From: Piscirickettsiaceae bacterium
Lineage (GTDB): Bacteria > Pseudomonadota > Gammaproteobacteria > Methylococcales > Cycloclasticaceae
Length of the DNA: 10,800 nt
Assembly: GCA_002401365.1 (NCBI GenBank)
Contig: NVSW01000077.1
Location: forward strand, 1 to 10,800
Direction of reading: 5' to 3'
Shown here: in pieces, positions 1 through 7,839 of the stretch
Layout: each line of letters starts with the position of its first letter
Numbering within the stretch: the first letter of the stretch is position 1
Made by a program: the position numbers and the translations under genes
The notes under the pieces: generated by a model
Databases searched by the model: none
What the model saw: only the letters and a program-made list of their open reading frames with translations
Told to the model about the DNA's origin: nothing

Positions 1-224
1 TGAATCGTATCGTCATCACTTGCGGCAACGTACAACAGGCTCTGGTCTTTGCTGAACGCAATGCCACGAGGGCGCTGACCAAGCGGCACAGTTTTTAGTA
101 ATTTGCCTGTTACGCCATCGACAACGGCTAGGGCATTATCTTTTTCTAGGGTAATGAATAAGGTATCAGCCACAATTAACGGTGAGCAAACAATTAAAAA
201 TAACGCTAAATACAATTTATTCAT
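1..224 (-). CDS. YVTN-type beta-propeller protein of the PQQ-alcohol oxidation cluster (5' part only)
   Basis: Only the first 74 codons are present; the gene runs off the left edge. The product starts with a signal peptide (MNKLYLALFLIVCSPLIVA, then Asp-Thr), so export to the periplasm is likely. After it come beta-propeller blades with the usual pattern: TLFITLEKDNALAVVD, then TGKLLKTVPLGQRPRGIAF, then LLYVAASDDDTI. Such repeats are seen in the beta-propeller protein associated with PQQ-dependent alcohol catabolism. The ATG lies 3 bases after the stop of the binding-protein gene, so the two are almost certainly co-transcribed and probably translationally coupled. The family assignment rests on the blades plus this neighbour; a propeller of another subfamily is possible. 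The biochemical role of these proteins is not well established. Confidence 0.8.
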   Translation of the reverse strand, partial: MNKLYLALFLIVCSPLIVADTLFITLEKDNALAVVDGVTGKLLKTVPLGQRPRGIAFSKDQSLLYVAASDDDTI

Positions 225-227
225 GAG

Positions 228-1406
228 TTAAAAGCGACAATTAGATTCAGGGCTATCATACCCTAGCGTGTCTAAATAAGTACGCGGATGTAAAAATTCT
301 TTATGCGGCATCACGGATACAATAGAACGCGCTGTTGCTAGTAAAACTGGCTGCCTCAACTGTTGGTTCCAGCCTCTGAACGTTAACTTCACACCCTTGA
401 AACCGGCTAAGCTAAAGTCCTCACTGAGGATAAATTCTTTTATGGCGGCTAAGCTCTCGTTTTTAGTACGCGTAACAGCTTCCCCTACTACACGGACAGC
501 CAACCAAGCGGCATAATCAACATCATTCATCCAACGACCGGCTTGTTGGTAAAAGCGATTTTGCATTTGCACCGCACCCCATCGTTCGTGTGTTCTATGC
601 CACGCCCTGGGTACCAGCCCCTGGGTACCAATAACAGGGCGAGGAAGCCAAGTGTTCATTGATAAGTATTCACCAAACAAGCCCTTCACGTCGGTAACGA
701 CCACTACGTCGTAGTCAGGACCTTGGGTAAACACAGGAATTTCTGCCTGCGCTGTTCTGCGCGCATCATGATCAAAAGTCCATGTTTTTTCTGCCACAAT
801 TTTGGCCCCAAAACGTTTTGCCGAACGTTTGATCGCGATTGCAAAATTAATATCAGCCGAATCATTACCTTTGACTAGAAGCCATTTTTTCCAACGTTTT
901 TTTAGCATAAACTGAGCCAGCGCATCTGCTTTCATTGCATCACTAGGAATCATATGAAACGTATTCGCGCTACAACGCTGGTTCCTTAACACATCGTCAG
1001 TAGCAGACACATTTAATAGTAAAACGTTATTTGCATTACGCGACTTAGACAGCTTGCTTAATGTTGCTGCCTGCACATGAGTAATAATGTAGTGAAACCC
1101 GCCCTCTACTAATGTCTCAAATGCTGCAACAACATCACCACCCACCGGCACTTCAACGTGTTTCAAATTATAGCGATGGCCGGTAAATTGTCCGGTAGTA
1201 TTGTTATCCTTAACACCTAAAGTTGCACCTTGTATGGCCTCATCTGTTAATACAGGGTCTAAATTAGATAACGCAGCAGGTATGGGCATTTGCTCCGTTA
1301 ACAATGCTATTTTTACACTAATAGGCACAGCATGTAATTGTGCCGAATACATAATGACCAAACCACAAAATAACGTTAGCGGCAGACTTGTAATTTTCTT
1401 TATCAT
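228..1406 (-). CDS. Periplasmic substrate-binding-like protein of the PQQ-dependent alcohol dehydrogenase system
   Basis: 392 residues from the ATG at 1406. I chose this start over one 32 codons upstream because it begins directly with a signal peptide (MIKKITSLPLTLFCGLVIM, ending near AQLHA), and AAGGGTGG lies 9-16 bases before it. The longer N-terminus would bury the signal. The mature part is a type I periplasmic binding fold of the branched-chain amino acid/urea class. An IALLTEQ strand opens it, a long central region carries ITHVQAATLSKL and VVVVTDVKG, and the family-typical GTQGLVPRAWH is followed by ERWGAVQMQNRF. This matches the group of ABC binding proteins found beside PQQ-dependent alcohol dehydrogenases and their cytochromes, where the ligand is uncertain. 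The beta-propeller gene follows 3 bases downstream, which supports the call. No dehydrogenase or cytochrome gene is inside the window. Confidence 0.85.
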   Translation of the reverse strand: MIKKITSLPLTLFCGLVIMYSAQLHAVPISVKIALLTEQMPIPAALSNLDPVLTDEAIQGATLGVKDNNTTGQFTGHRYNLKHVEVPVGGDVVAAFETLVEGGFHYIITHVQAATLSKLSKSRNANNVLLLNVSATDDVLRNQRCSANTFHMIPSDAMKADALAQFMLKKRWKKWLLVKGNDSADINFAIAIKRSAKRFGAKIVAEKTWTFDHDARRTAQAEIPVFTQGPDYDVVVVTDVKGLFGEYLSMNTWLPRPVIGTQGLVPRAWHRTHERWGAVQMQNRFYQQAGRWMNDVDYAAWLAVRVVGEAVTRTKNESLAAIKEFILSEDFSLAGFKGVKLTFRGWNQQLRQPVLLATARSIVSVMPHKEFLHPRTYLDTLGYDSPESNCRF

Positions 1407-1490
1407 TTTTATAACCACCCTTGTCTTTGTTGACCCGCCATAAACAATATTAAATAAAGTTGACGGCGCTCCACAATAAAATGTGTCGTT

Positions 1491-1496
1491 ATTATA
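1491..1496 (-). promoter_or_regulatory. Possible -10 element upstream of the binding-protein gene
   Basis: TATAAT reads exactly on the minus strand here, about 85 bases upstream of the ATG at 1406. No convincing -35 lies 16-18 bases further upstream; the best hexamer is TTCGAT. It could be an activator-dependent promoter for the PQQ-alcohol genes or a chance match in an AT-rich gap. Confidence 0.25.
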
Positions 1497-1559
1497 ATTC
1501 AAAAAACAAGTTTATCGAATTATTGCCGAGAACTACCTTATACTTGACAAAACTCAGGC

Positions 1560-1587
1560 AAAAAAAGACGACCCATAAAGAGTCGTC
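1560..1587 (-). terminator. Strong intrinsic terminator of the candidate small RNA
   Basis: Read on the minus strand, GACGACTC pairs with GGGTCGTC (8 bp including one G-U) around a TTTAT loop, immediately followed by seven T residues. This is a near-ideal Rho-independent terminator. No protein gene ends just upstream on this strand, so the transcript it ends must start in the gap itself. Confidence 0.85.
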
Positions 1588-1650
1588 AAGAGGAGGAGAA
1601 CATTATCACGAAGTCGCAAAATCTGGAAGCCAGACTTGCAGTAACAATGT
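1560..1650 (-). ncRNA. Candidate Hfq-type small RNA, about 90 nt, with anti-Shine-Dalgarno-like stretch
   Basis: A self-contained minus-strand transcription unit sits in the gap between two genes. A consensus -35 (TTGACA) and a -10 lie just upstream and predict a start near 1650. The first part folds into a tight hairpin, TCTGG-CTT-CCAGA (about 1620-1634), extendable by a G-U and A-U pairs. Next comes an unpaired C/U-rich run, TTCTCCTCCTCTT (1588-1600), complementary to GGAGG-type ribosome binding sites. A terminator with a 7-U tail ends it. Hairpin, exposed C-rich seed and poly-U terminator are the layout of trans-acting, Hfq-dependent regulators. No worthwhile open frame starts inside it. 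I do not recognise a named family. Because the binding-protein gene lies 150 bases downstream on the same strand, a terminated leader (attenuator) for that operon is the main alternative. Confidence 0.6.
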
Positions 1651-1656
1651 GGTAGT

Positions 1657-1685
1657 ATAGTATATTGCTTTGCAACATCTGTCAA
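1657..1685 (-). promoter_or_regulatory. Sigma-70 promoter of the candidate small RNA
   Basis: On the minus strand TTGACA (1680-1685) is a perfect -35. At 17 bases spacing there is TACTAT (1657-1662), and overlapping it TATACT at 15 bases spacing. Either gives a start around 1650, just upstream of the hairpin and terminator, which supports the unit as a real transcript. Confidence 0.6.
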
Positions 1686-1742
1686 TGCTAATTTTATCAT
1701 TTAATAACATTTAGTTCTTTAATCCATTAATCTTAACTGTAC

Positions 1743-2558
1743 ATGAAAATCAAACAACACCAAGAACACCCTAGCTTGCACGTAGTGAAATGCCATCCAG
1801 CTGAGACAACACAGCCGCCTATTTTATTTATTCATGGCGCCAACATGGCCGCTTGGTGTTGGAATGAGAAGTTTATGCCTTACTTCGCGGACCTTGGCCA
1901 CCCAACGTATGCGCTTGATTTACGTGGGCATGGAAAAAGTGGCGGCCAAGAACAACTAGCAATGAACAGTATCGCTGACTATGTAAAGGATATAGAGCGC
2001 GTTATCGACCAGCTTGACGAAACACCTATACTAATTGGCCATTCTCTAGGCGGCTTAATTATTCAAAAATATATTGAGAGCAACACCGTGCCGGCATGTG
2101 TGCTGATGGCTTCTATTCCTGTTGATGGGCTTATTCCTTCTATTTTTGACCTTGCTCTTAACCCAACTTTATTTATGCAACAAAACCTAAGCCAACTTTT
2201 TGGTACTTGGTTCTCACCGCTTGATGTCACTCGAAAGTCCATTTTTTCTGGTGATGTAAGCGATGATGTGGTGATTCGTTACTGCACTGAAATGCAGCCC
2301 AGTTCTCCCAAAGCGCTTTTAGATAGTTTGTGGTTAGGCTTACCTAGCAAGCAAAATCCATTTAATATCCCTATGTTGTCATTAGGCGCTGACGAAGACA
2401 CCTTCTTTAAACCCAGCCAAATTAAAAAAACTGCCAACGCTTATAACGCTGAATACATTAACATGAAAAAAACCAGCCACACTATGATGCTTGACTCACA
2501 TTGGCAGGAGAGCGCCGGTGAGATTGCAAACTGGTTGAACAAACAATCACTTAGCTAA
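1743..2558 (+). CDS. Alpha/beta hydrolase fold protein
   Basis: 271 residues with the complete layout of a soluble alpha/beta hydrolase and no signal peptide, so it is probably cytoplasmic. An oxyanion-hole motif follows the first core strand (LFIHGANMAAWCW, His31-Gly32). Then come DLRGHGKSGG (59-68), the nucleophile elbow GHSLGG with Ser101, the acid in GADED (Asp217 or Asp219), and His246 in KKTSHTMML. The cap region is about residues 128-200. The substrate cannot be read from sequence: esterase, lipase, lactonase or C-C hydrolase activities all occur in this superfamily. No good ribosome binding site precedes the ATG at 1743, but the next Met (34) lies inside the fold, so this start stands. 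The gene stands alone, divergent from the small RNA and convergent with the glutamate dehydrogenase gene, 28 bases apart. Confidence 0.85.
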   Translation: MKIKQHQEHPSLHVVKCHPAETTQPPILFIHGANMAAWCWNEKFMPYFADLGHPTYALDLRGHGKSGGQEQLAMNSIADYVKDIERVIDQLDETPILIGHSLGGLIIQKYIESNTVPACVLMASIPVDGLIPSIFDLALNPTLFMQQNLSQLFGTWFSPLDVTRKSIFSGDVSDDVVIRYCTEMQPSSPKALLDSLWLGLPSKQNPFNIPMLSLGADEDTFFKPSQIKKTANAYNAEYINMKKTSHTMMLDSHWQESAGEIANWLNKQSLS

Positions 2559-2586
2559 CGTTAGCAAACACGCCGCCTGCCAATTC

Positions 2587-5500
2587 TTAAGCGGCAGTTC
2601 GTGCTTGCTTTATCTTGCTTTTTTCAACAATCGCATGAAGTTCCTTCAGTATTACGGATAACTGTTCGATTTCTATCTCATTTTCAGCCTGAATAACCGA
2701 AACCAAATGTAAATAACGGTCTATTTCAGATTGATTTGCAACGGACCATTCATCCAACCTTTTCTGCATCGAAAGCTTCTTATTGGATAACTGCAGTATG
2801 GCTGATAATAAGCCACGCATTTCTGCGTGTAAGTCATCACGCAAGGCTGACCTTGCCAATGATTGCCAATAGTTTTTTCTTGGTAATAAGCTAATACAAG
2901 CATGCAGCCAATTTAATTTTAATTTATCACTGACCGTAAAATAAACTGATACAACGTCACCATTAGCATGTTCGACGGTACGTTGAACCGCAATAATATC
3001 TAGGGCAATAAATTCAAGCTCGAGACAGCTTATTTTTAGTGCTAACTGACTACCAATACCGGCAGATTGAAGCTCAGAAACGGCTTCATCTATACCCTCC
3101 TTTTCATCAACAGACATGTGCTTCAATAGCCCTTTGCTAATTGTTTCGATATCACCAGAAAATTCATTGACAATCTCAGCAACAGATACCACATTCGAAC
3201 GGTTGCTTTGTAACCAGTACATTGTTCTCTCAATAAGTTTGCGCACTTCCATTAGCATGCGCAGTTGCACATCAGGCGACACTTGGTTATCAAGTGCTTC
3301 AATATCTTGCCAAATGGAGTTTGTATTAAATATTTCAGCTGAAATTTTATACGCTTTCAGCACCTCACCGACCGTCGCCCCAGTTTCGTCCCTCATGCGA
3401 AAAGCAAATGATGGCCCTAAGCGATTAACCATACTATTAACAAGTTGGTTAACAATTATTTCATCTCGTAAGCGATGTTCATCAATAGGTGCGATAAATT
3501 TAGTGCTCAAATTAGATGGGAAATAATCCAATACATCTTGTTTAAAACCCGCGTCTTTCATAATATCGGCAGTTGCTAGCAAGTCTTTTAATAACAATTT
3601 ACTGTAGGCAAATACAACCGCTAACTCTGGCCTGTATAGACCTATTCCTTGAGCCTTACGATCTTCAATCTCTTCATGATTAGGTAAAAACTCAACCTCC
3701 CTATCCAAGTTCCCCTCATGACCAAGTAATTCGATTAATCGCGCGTGCACCTCAAGCATCACCGGGGCTTGCTTTTCCACCATGCTAATCGCCTGTGTCT
3801 GCAGATAATTATTGCGCAGAACCATCGCACCTACTTCATCCGTCATTTTCGCAAGCAAAACATCTCTTTGCTTGCCCGTCATGTCGCCTTGTTCAACCAG
3901 CTTATTAAGTAAAATTTTGATATTCACTTCATGATCTGAACAGTCGACACCTGCTGCGTTATCTATCGCATCTGTATTAATACGGCCAATGGCAGCGTAT
4001 TCAATTCGCCCTAACTGGGTAAACCCCAAGTTTCCGCCTTCACCCACTACTTTACAACGTAGCTCACTGCCATTAATTCTTAACGCATCATTTGCCCGGT
4101 CACCCACTTGGGCATCCGTTTCGGTGCTCGCTTTAACATAGGTGCCAATACCGCCATTCCACAACAAATCAACAGGTGCTTTTAACATCGCTTGGATGAG
4201 TTCATTAGGTGTTAGCTTTTTAACCGTCACCGCCAAAATCTTTTGTACCTGCGGCGTTAACGTAATTGACTTTTCTGCTCTGGAATACATGCCACCACCT
4301 TTTGAAATTAGTTTCTTTTCATAATCATCCCAAGTTGAACGAGGCAAATTGAATAACCGTTTACGCTCTTTAAAACTCTTTGCGGTATCTGGGTCTGGGT
4401 CAAGAAAGATATGCATATGATTAAAGGCACCTAACAGACGAATTTTCTCAGAAAGCAACATACCATTACCGAACACGTCACCACCCATGTCACCAATACC
4501 TATTACATCAAAAGGTACCGCTTGTGTATCAACACCCATTTCTCTAAAGTGGCGCTTTACAGACTCCCATGCACCTTTTGCTGTAATCCCCATTTTTTTA
4601 TGGTCATAACCTACTGAACCACCCGAAGCAAATGCATCACCCAGCCAAAAACCGTAATCAATGGCAATACCATTGGCGATGTCTGAGAACGTCGCAGTAC
4701 CCTTATCGGCTGCCACAACCAAATAGGGATCATCGTCATCATATCGAATCACATTTTGTGGGGGAATAACCGTCTCCCCTTGTAAATTGTCAGTTATATC
4801 TAGCAAAGCACCAATGAAAATACTGTAGCACTCAATCACTTCTTCCATCATTTCATCACGAGAAAGGCCGTCAAGTGAACGTTTTACAATAAATCCGCCC
4901 TTCGCTCCCGTAGGTACAATCACCGCATTTTTGGACATTTGAGCCTTCATTAGCCCTAAAACTTCCGTTCTAAAATCTTCTTTCCGGTCTGACCAACGCA
5001 GTCCGCCTCTAGCCACAGGACCACCTCTTAAGTGCACCCCTTCTATTCGAGGAGAATAGACAAAAATTTCGAATTTAGGTTTAGGTGATGGTAAGTCTGT
5101 AATATTTTCAGGGTCTAATTTAAAAGCCACATAAGGCACACCTTTCGCATCACAACTTTGTTGATAGTAGCTAGTGCGAATTGTCGATTGAATTAAATTT
5201 AAAAACCGTCTCAGAATCCTATCTTCATCCAGTGATACAACTTGTTCTATAGCAGCGACAATGGTGGCTTCTTGTTGTTCTAGCTTTTTAGCTCGGCCCT
5301 CAACACTTGGCGCAAATTTTAACTCGAACAGCTGTACCAACTCACTCGCAATAACTGCATTATTAGCCAGTGTTTGTTCAACATAAGCTTGGCTGAATGT
5401 TGCACCTGTTTGACGCAAATATAAATAATACGCCCGCAATAACATGATCTTTTTCCAATCCAAGTCAGCTTTTATAACCAATTGATTGAAACCATCATTT

Positions 5501-7428
5501 TCAACTTTTCCGTCCCATACTTTTTCAAAAACAACTTGAAAATTTTCCTTTATTTTTTCAATATCAGGCAGTTCTGCAGCATAAATCAAACCAAAATCAT
5601 GCACCCAGTAACACGCGTCTATGCTCGCATCAGTAATTTCAAATGGGTGTTCATCAAATACGGTCACTCCCATATTTTCAAGCACAGGTAGTGTTTGTGA
5701 TAACGGCGCGGGAGCCCATTGATTAATCAGCTTAAATTGTAAGCCTTTGCCGTGTGACTCAAGCGGTTGATACAATGACACGTCTATACTTTTAACCGAA
5801 TCATTAACTAGCCTTTCAATCTTTAATATGTCAGAAACACCGTACCTTGCCGGATATTTCTCTTTGTATGCTGCGGTAAAACCACCTGAATAACGGCTAT
5901 ATAGCCCCTTACCAACCACCTCACCAGACCGTAAAACAAGGGCCGAGAGCAAATCATCATCCCAGTTTCTCAGGATATCAATAATCTCATTCTCCATCTC
6001 CTCAACATCAAGCTCCCCACTCCAATTACTGGAAACATGAATTGTAAAATGAATACGAGCAAGAATTGACTCACTAAATTGAACATTAAAATCAATGTTA
6101 TTCGTATAAAGTTTTTTGCATAAAACACGTTCCATCTTCTTCCGGACAGAGGTGTTATATCTATCTCTAGGCACATAAACCAGCATTGAAACAAACTGGC
6201 CATAAGTATCTGATCTAGCAAAAACCCTAATGCGCTGACGTTCTCTTAACTGTAAAACACCTAAGGCTAAGTGCAACAATTGCTCATCATTAGAATGAAA
6301 CAGTTCATCTCTCGGTAAACCTGCCAATACATTCATGAGTGATTTCCCACTATGGCTATTCACTTTGAATGTGGAATTGGAAAAAACTTTTTGTACCTTT
6401 TTACGTAGCATTGGCACCTGTTCTACAGGCGTATGATATGCGGTTGACGTGTATAAACCTAAAAAACGAAACTCACCTATTACCTGCCCTTTACTATTAA
6501 ATTTTTTGACCCCGATATAATCCATATATGCAGGGCGATGTATAATAGATTTTGTTGTCGCCTTGGTTACTATCAACGGGCATGGCTCGCTCATAAATGC
6601 ACACGTTTCGTTTGAAATAGGCACCGACCCAATATCAGGTATCGTCGCCAGATCATCTCTTAAAATACCTAAACCAGAGCCTTTTATAATTTTAAACGCG
6701 TCCGTTTTTTTAGCTTTAACTAACTCATATTCGCGACAACCAAGGAACAGAAAATTATCTTTTTCCAACCAACCTAAGAATGCTATGGTTTCTTCAACAT
6801 TTTGTTTTTTATCGGTTGGTGGGGTACTCTTTAGTGTGGCTACAGCCGTGTGTAATTTCTTAATGCATTGTTCCCAATCTGTTACGGCTGCTATATTATT
6901 TGCAAGAACTTTAGTGACCGTATCTTGCAGCTTTTCAAGGGCATTGGTTTGTTGACGATCGACTTCTAAGCGAACAAACGACTCATCAATAGACTTATTT
7001 TTACTATTGAGCGCTATTAAACCCCCAGCTTTATCTCTACTTACCTGTATAACAGGATGTACAACCAAGTGGCAGGTTAGGCCGGCTTCATTTAAGTTCA
7101 TTGTTAGCGAATTAACCAAGAAAGGCACATCGGCCGTAACCACTTCTATAACCGTGTACGTAGACTGCCAACCGTGTGTTTCAAAATTTGGATTATAGAC
7201 GTTGACCTTTGAACTCTCATTAGCCCTTAACTGTGCTAAATTCCAGTGCGCGACTGCCGCGCCATACAGGTCTTCTAAGTCTCTATCAGAAATATCTTCC
7301 CAAGCCACATCCTGATAGTACTCTTGAATAAAAATGCTTATTATCGGCGCTTCTTTCTTATCAAACCGATCTCCAATAATTTTTTTTAGGTGTTTAAAAA
7401 ATTGTTTTTTTAATGCCTCATCAACCAT
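2587..7428 (-). CDS. NAD-specific glutamate dehydrogenase, large (~180 kDa) type
   Basis: 1613 residues, the usual length for the L-GDH (Bac_GDH) class, which converts glutamate to 2-oxoglutarate plus ammonia with NAD and works mainly in glutamate catabolism. Roughly the first 700 residues form the regulatory part with ACT-like modules. The catalytic core begins near 785: RGGPVARGGLRWSDRKEDFR (801-820), then LMKAQMSKNAVIVPTGAKGG (826-845). Lys843 there matches the GGGKGG lysine of small GDHs. The NAD-binding Rossmann turn is VIGIGDMGGDVFGNGM (975-990), and LLWNGGIGTY (1088-1097) and KVVGEGGNLGFTQLGR (1126-1141) follow. The C-terminal ~350 residues are helical. GGAG lies 8 bases before the ATG at 7428. 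The frame is intact. Activity is often allosterically controlled in this class; the leader also carries a possible RBS-masking repeat (see the regulatory entry). Confidence 0.97.
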   Translation of the reverse strand: MVDEALKKQFFKHLKKIIGDRFDKKEAPIISIFIQEYYQDVAWEDISDRDLEDLYGAAVAHWNLAQLRANESSKVNVYNPNFETHGWQSTYTVIEVVTADVPFLVNSLTMNLNEAGLTCHLVVHPVIQVSRDKAGGLIALNSKNKSIDESFVRLEVDRQQTNALEKLQDTVTKVLANNIAAVTDWEQCIKKLHTAVATLKSTPPTDKKQNVEETIAFLGWLEKDNFLFLGCREYELVKAKKTDAFKIIKGSGLGILRDDLATIPDIGSVPISNETCAFMSEPCPLIVTKATTKSIIHRPAYMDYIGVKKFNSKGQVIGEFRFLGLYTSTAYHTPVEQVPMLRKKVQKVFSNSTFKVNSHSGKSLMNVLAGLPRDELFHSNDEQLLHLALGVLQLRERQRIRVFARSDTYGQFVSMLVYVPRDRYNTSVRKKMERVLCKKLYTNNIDFNVQFSESILARIHFTIHVSSNWSGELDVEEMENEIIDILRNWDDDLLSALVLRSGEVVGKGLYSRYSGGFTAAYKEKYPARYGVSDILKIERLVNDSVKSIDVSLYQPLESHGKGLQFKLINQWAPAPLSQTLPVLENMGVTVFDEHPFEITDASIDACYWVHDFGLIYAAELPDIEKIKENFQVVFEKVWDGKVENDGFNQLVIKADLDWKKIMLLRAYYLYLRQTGATFSQAYVEQTLANNAVIASELVQLFELKFAPSVEGRAKKLEQQEATIVAAIEQVVSLDEDRILRRFLNLIQSTIRTSYYQQSCDAKGVPYVAFKLDPENITDLPSPKPKFEIFVYSPRIEGVHLRGGPVARGGLRWSDRKEDFRTEVLGLMKAQMSKNAVIVPTGAKGGFIVKRSLDGLSRDEMMEEVIECYSIFIGALLDITDNLQGETVIPPQNVIRYDDDDPYLVVAADKGTATFSDIANGIAIDYGFWLGDAFASGGSVGYDHKKMGITAKGAWESVKRHFREMGVDTQAVPFDVIGIGDMGGDVFGNGMLLSEKIRLLGAFNHMHIFLDPDPDTAKSFKERKRLFNLPRSTWDDYEKKLISKGGGMYSRAEKSITLTPQVQKILAVTVKKLTPNELIQAMLKAPVDLLWNGGIGTYVKASTETDAQVGDRANDALRINGSELRCKVVGEGGNLGFTQLGRIEYAAIGRINTDAIDNAAGVDCSDHEVNIKILLNKLVEQGDMTGKQRDVLLAKMTDEVGAMVLRNNYLQTQAISMVEKQAPVMLEVHARLIELLGHEGNLDREVEFLPNHEEIEDRKAQGIGLYRPELAVVFAYSKLLLKDLLATADIMKDAGFKQDVLDYFPSNLSTKFIAPIDEHRLRDEIIVNQLVNSMVNRLGPSFAFRMRDETGATVGEVLKAYKISAEIFNTNSIWQDIEALDNQVSPDVQLRMLMEVRKLIERTMYWLQSNRSNVVSVAEIVNEFSGDIETISKGLLKHMSVDEKEGIDEAVSELQSAGIGSQLALKISCLELEFIALDIIAVQRTVEHANGDVVSVYFTVSDKLKLNWLHACISLLPRKNYWQSLARSALRDDLHAEMRGLLSAILQLSNKKLSMQKRLDEWSVANQSEIDRYLHLVSVIQAENEIEIEQLSVILKELHAIVEKSKIKQARTAA

Positions 7429-7482
7429 TTTAAAATCTCCGTACTTACAGTTATAGTACAGAGTATAGGAGAGATTTTTAAA
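7429..7482 (-). promoter_or_regulatory. Leader of the glutamate dehydrogenase gene with an inverted repeat covering the ribosome binding site
   Basis: On the minus strand TTTAAAAATCTCTCC (7468-7482) is nearly the reverse complement of GGAGATTTTAAA (7429-7440), which contains the Shine-Dalgarno GGAG. A 5-bp core, TCTCC/GGAGA, plus flanking A-T pairs would hide the site. Inside the loop GTAC repeats (7438-7444 area and 7455-7459 area) could add a small inner stem. TATACT (7462-7467) could alternatively be a -10, in which case the upstream arm would not be in the RNA. Both readings are inference. Confidence 0.3.
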
Positions 7483-7500
7483 TTTTGTTTGATCCCATTT

Positions 7501-7839
7501 TTACATTCTCCATAAATCCTCATCTAGGCTAGTTTTCCACCTGTAATCGTTCAAATTAACGACAGCCGACACAAAGCTCACACCTTCTTCTTGAAGCAAC
7601 CGCTTTTGTAATTGAAATTTATCGCTGCCTGATGGAAAAGAAATTTTACCCTGAGAATTAATAACGCGATGCCAAGGGATATTTAATTCAGAAGGTGCCG
7701 CCTTTAGGGCTGTGCCAACAAATCTTGCATTTCGCGGAAAACCGGCTAAACGAGCCACATCCCCATACGTAGCAATGCACCCCTTAGGAATACTTTTAAC
7801 AACAGACCAAATAATTTGAAATTTAGGATTGAGCCTCAT
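7501..7839 (-). CDS. Alkyltransferase-like protein (Atl/YbaZ type, MGMT fold without catalytic Cys)
   Basis: 112 residues, the length of a stand-alone C-terminal MGMT domain. The order is typical: IPKGCIATYGDVARLAG (17-33), with Tyr25 as the base-flipping tyrosine of the family; NARFVGTALKA (37-47), with Arg39 as the arginine finger; then PWHRVI (55-60). In O6-alkylguanine alkyltransferases this last motif is PCHRV. The Cys to Trp56 change marks the ATL group, which binds O6-alkylguanine in DNA without removing the alkyl group and hands the lesion to nucleotide excision repair. The start codon overlaps the stop of the PilZ gene (ATGA), so translation is coupled. Because of the replacement, an annotation as a methyltransferase would be misleading. 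Confidence 0.92.
   Translation of the reverse strand: MRLNPKFQIIWSVVKSIPKGCIATYGDVARLAGFPRNARFVGTALKAAPSELNIPWHRVINSQGKISFPSGSDKFQLQKRLLQEEGVSFVSAVVNLNDYRWKTSLDEDLWRM

Noticed and set aside
605..630. Direct repeat of CCCTGGGTACCA, two copies 14 bases apart
   Set aside because: It lies inside the conserved GTQGLVPRAWH coding segment in two different frames; codon choice explains it and no function is suggested.
1544..1549. Exact TTGACA on the plus strand within the 1407-1742 gap
   Set aside because: No -10-like hexamer lies 15-19 bases downstream; that spot is the GC-rich terminator stem of the minus-strand RNA.
1460..1660. 66-codon plus-strand open frame across the gap
   Set aside because: Composition is unlike a protein, it has no ribosome binding site and it runs over the terminator hairpin.
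2554..2597. 12-bp palindrome GCTAACGTTAGC and a nearby GCCGC/GCGGC inverted repeat between convergent genes
   Set aside because: A bidirectional terminator would be expected here, but neither stem is followed by a T-run on either strand, and the pairings are short or overlap the coding ends.
3116..3526. 136-codon plus-strand frame opposite the glutamate dehydrogenase gene, and other similar frames at 4142, 5482, 6563 and 7007
   Set aside because: All are antisense shadows of the intact dehydrogenase reading frame, with no start signals or recognisable domains.
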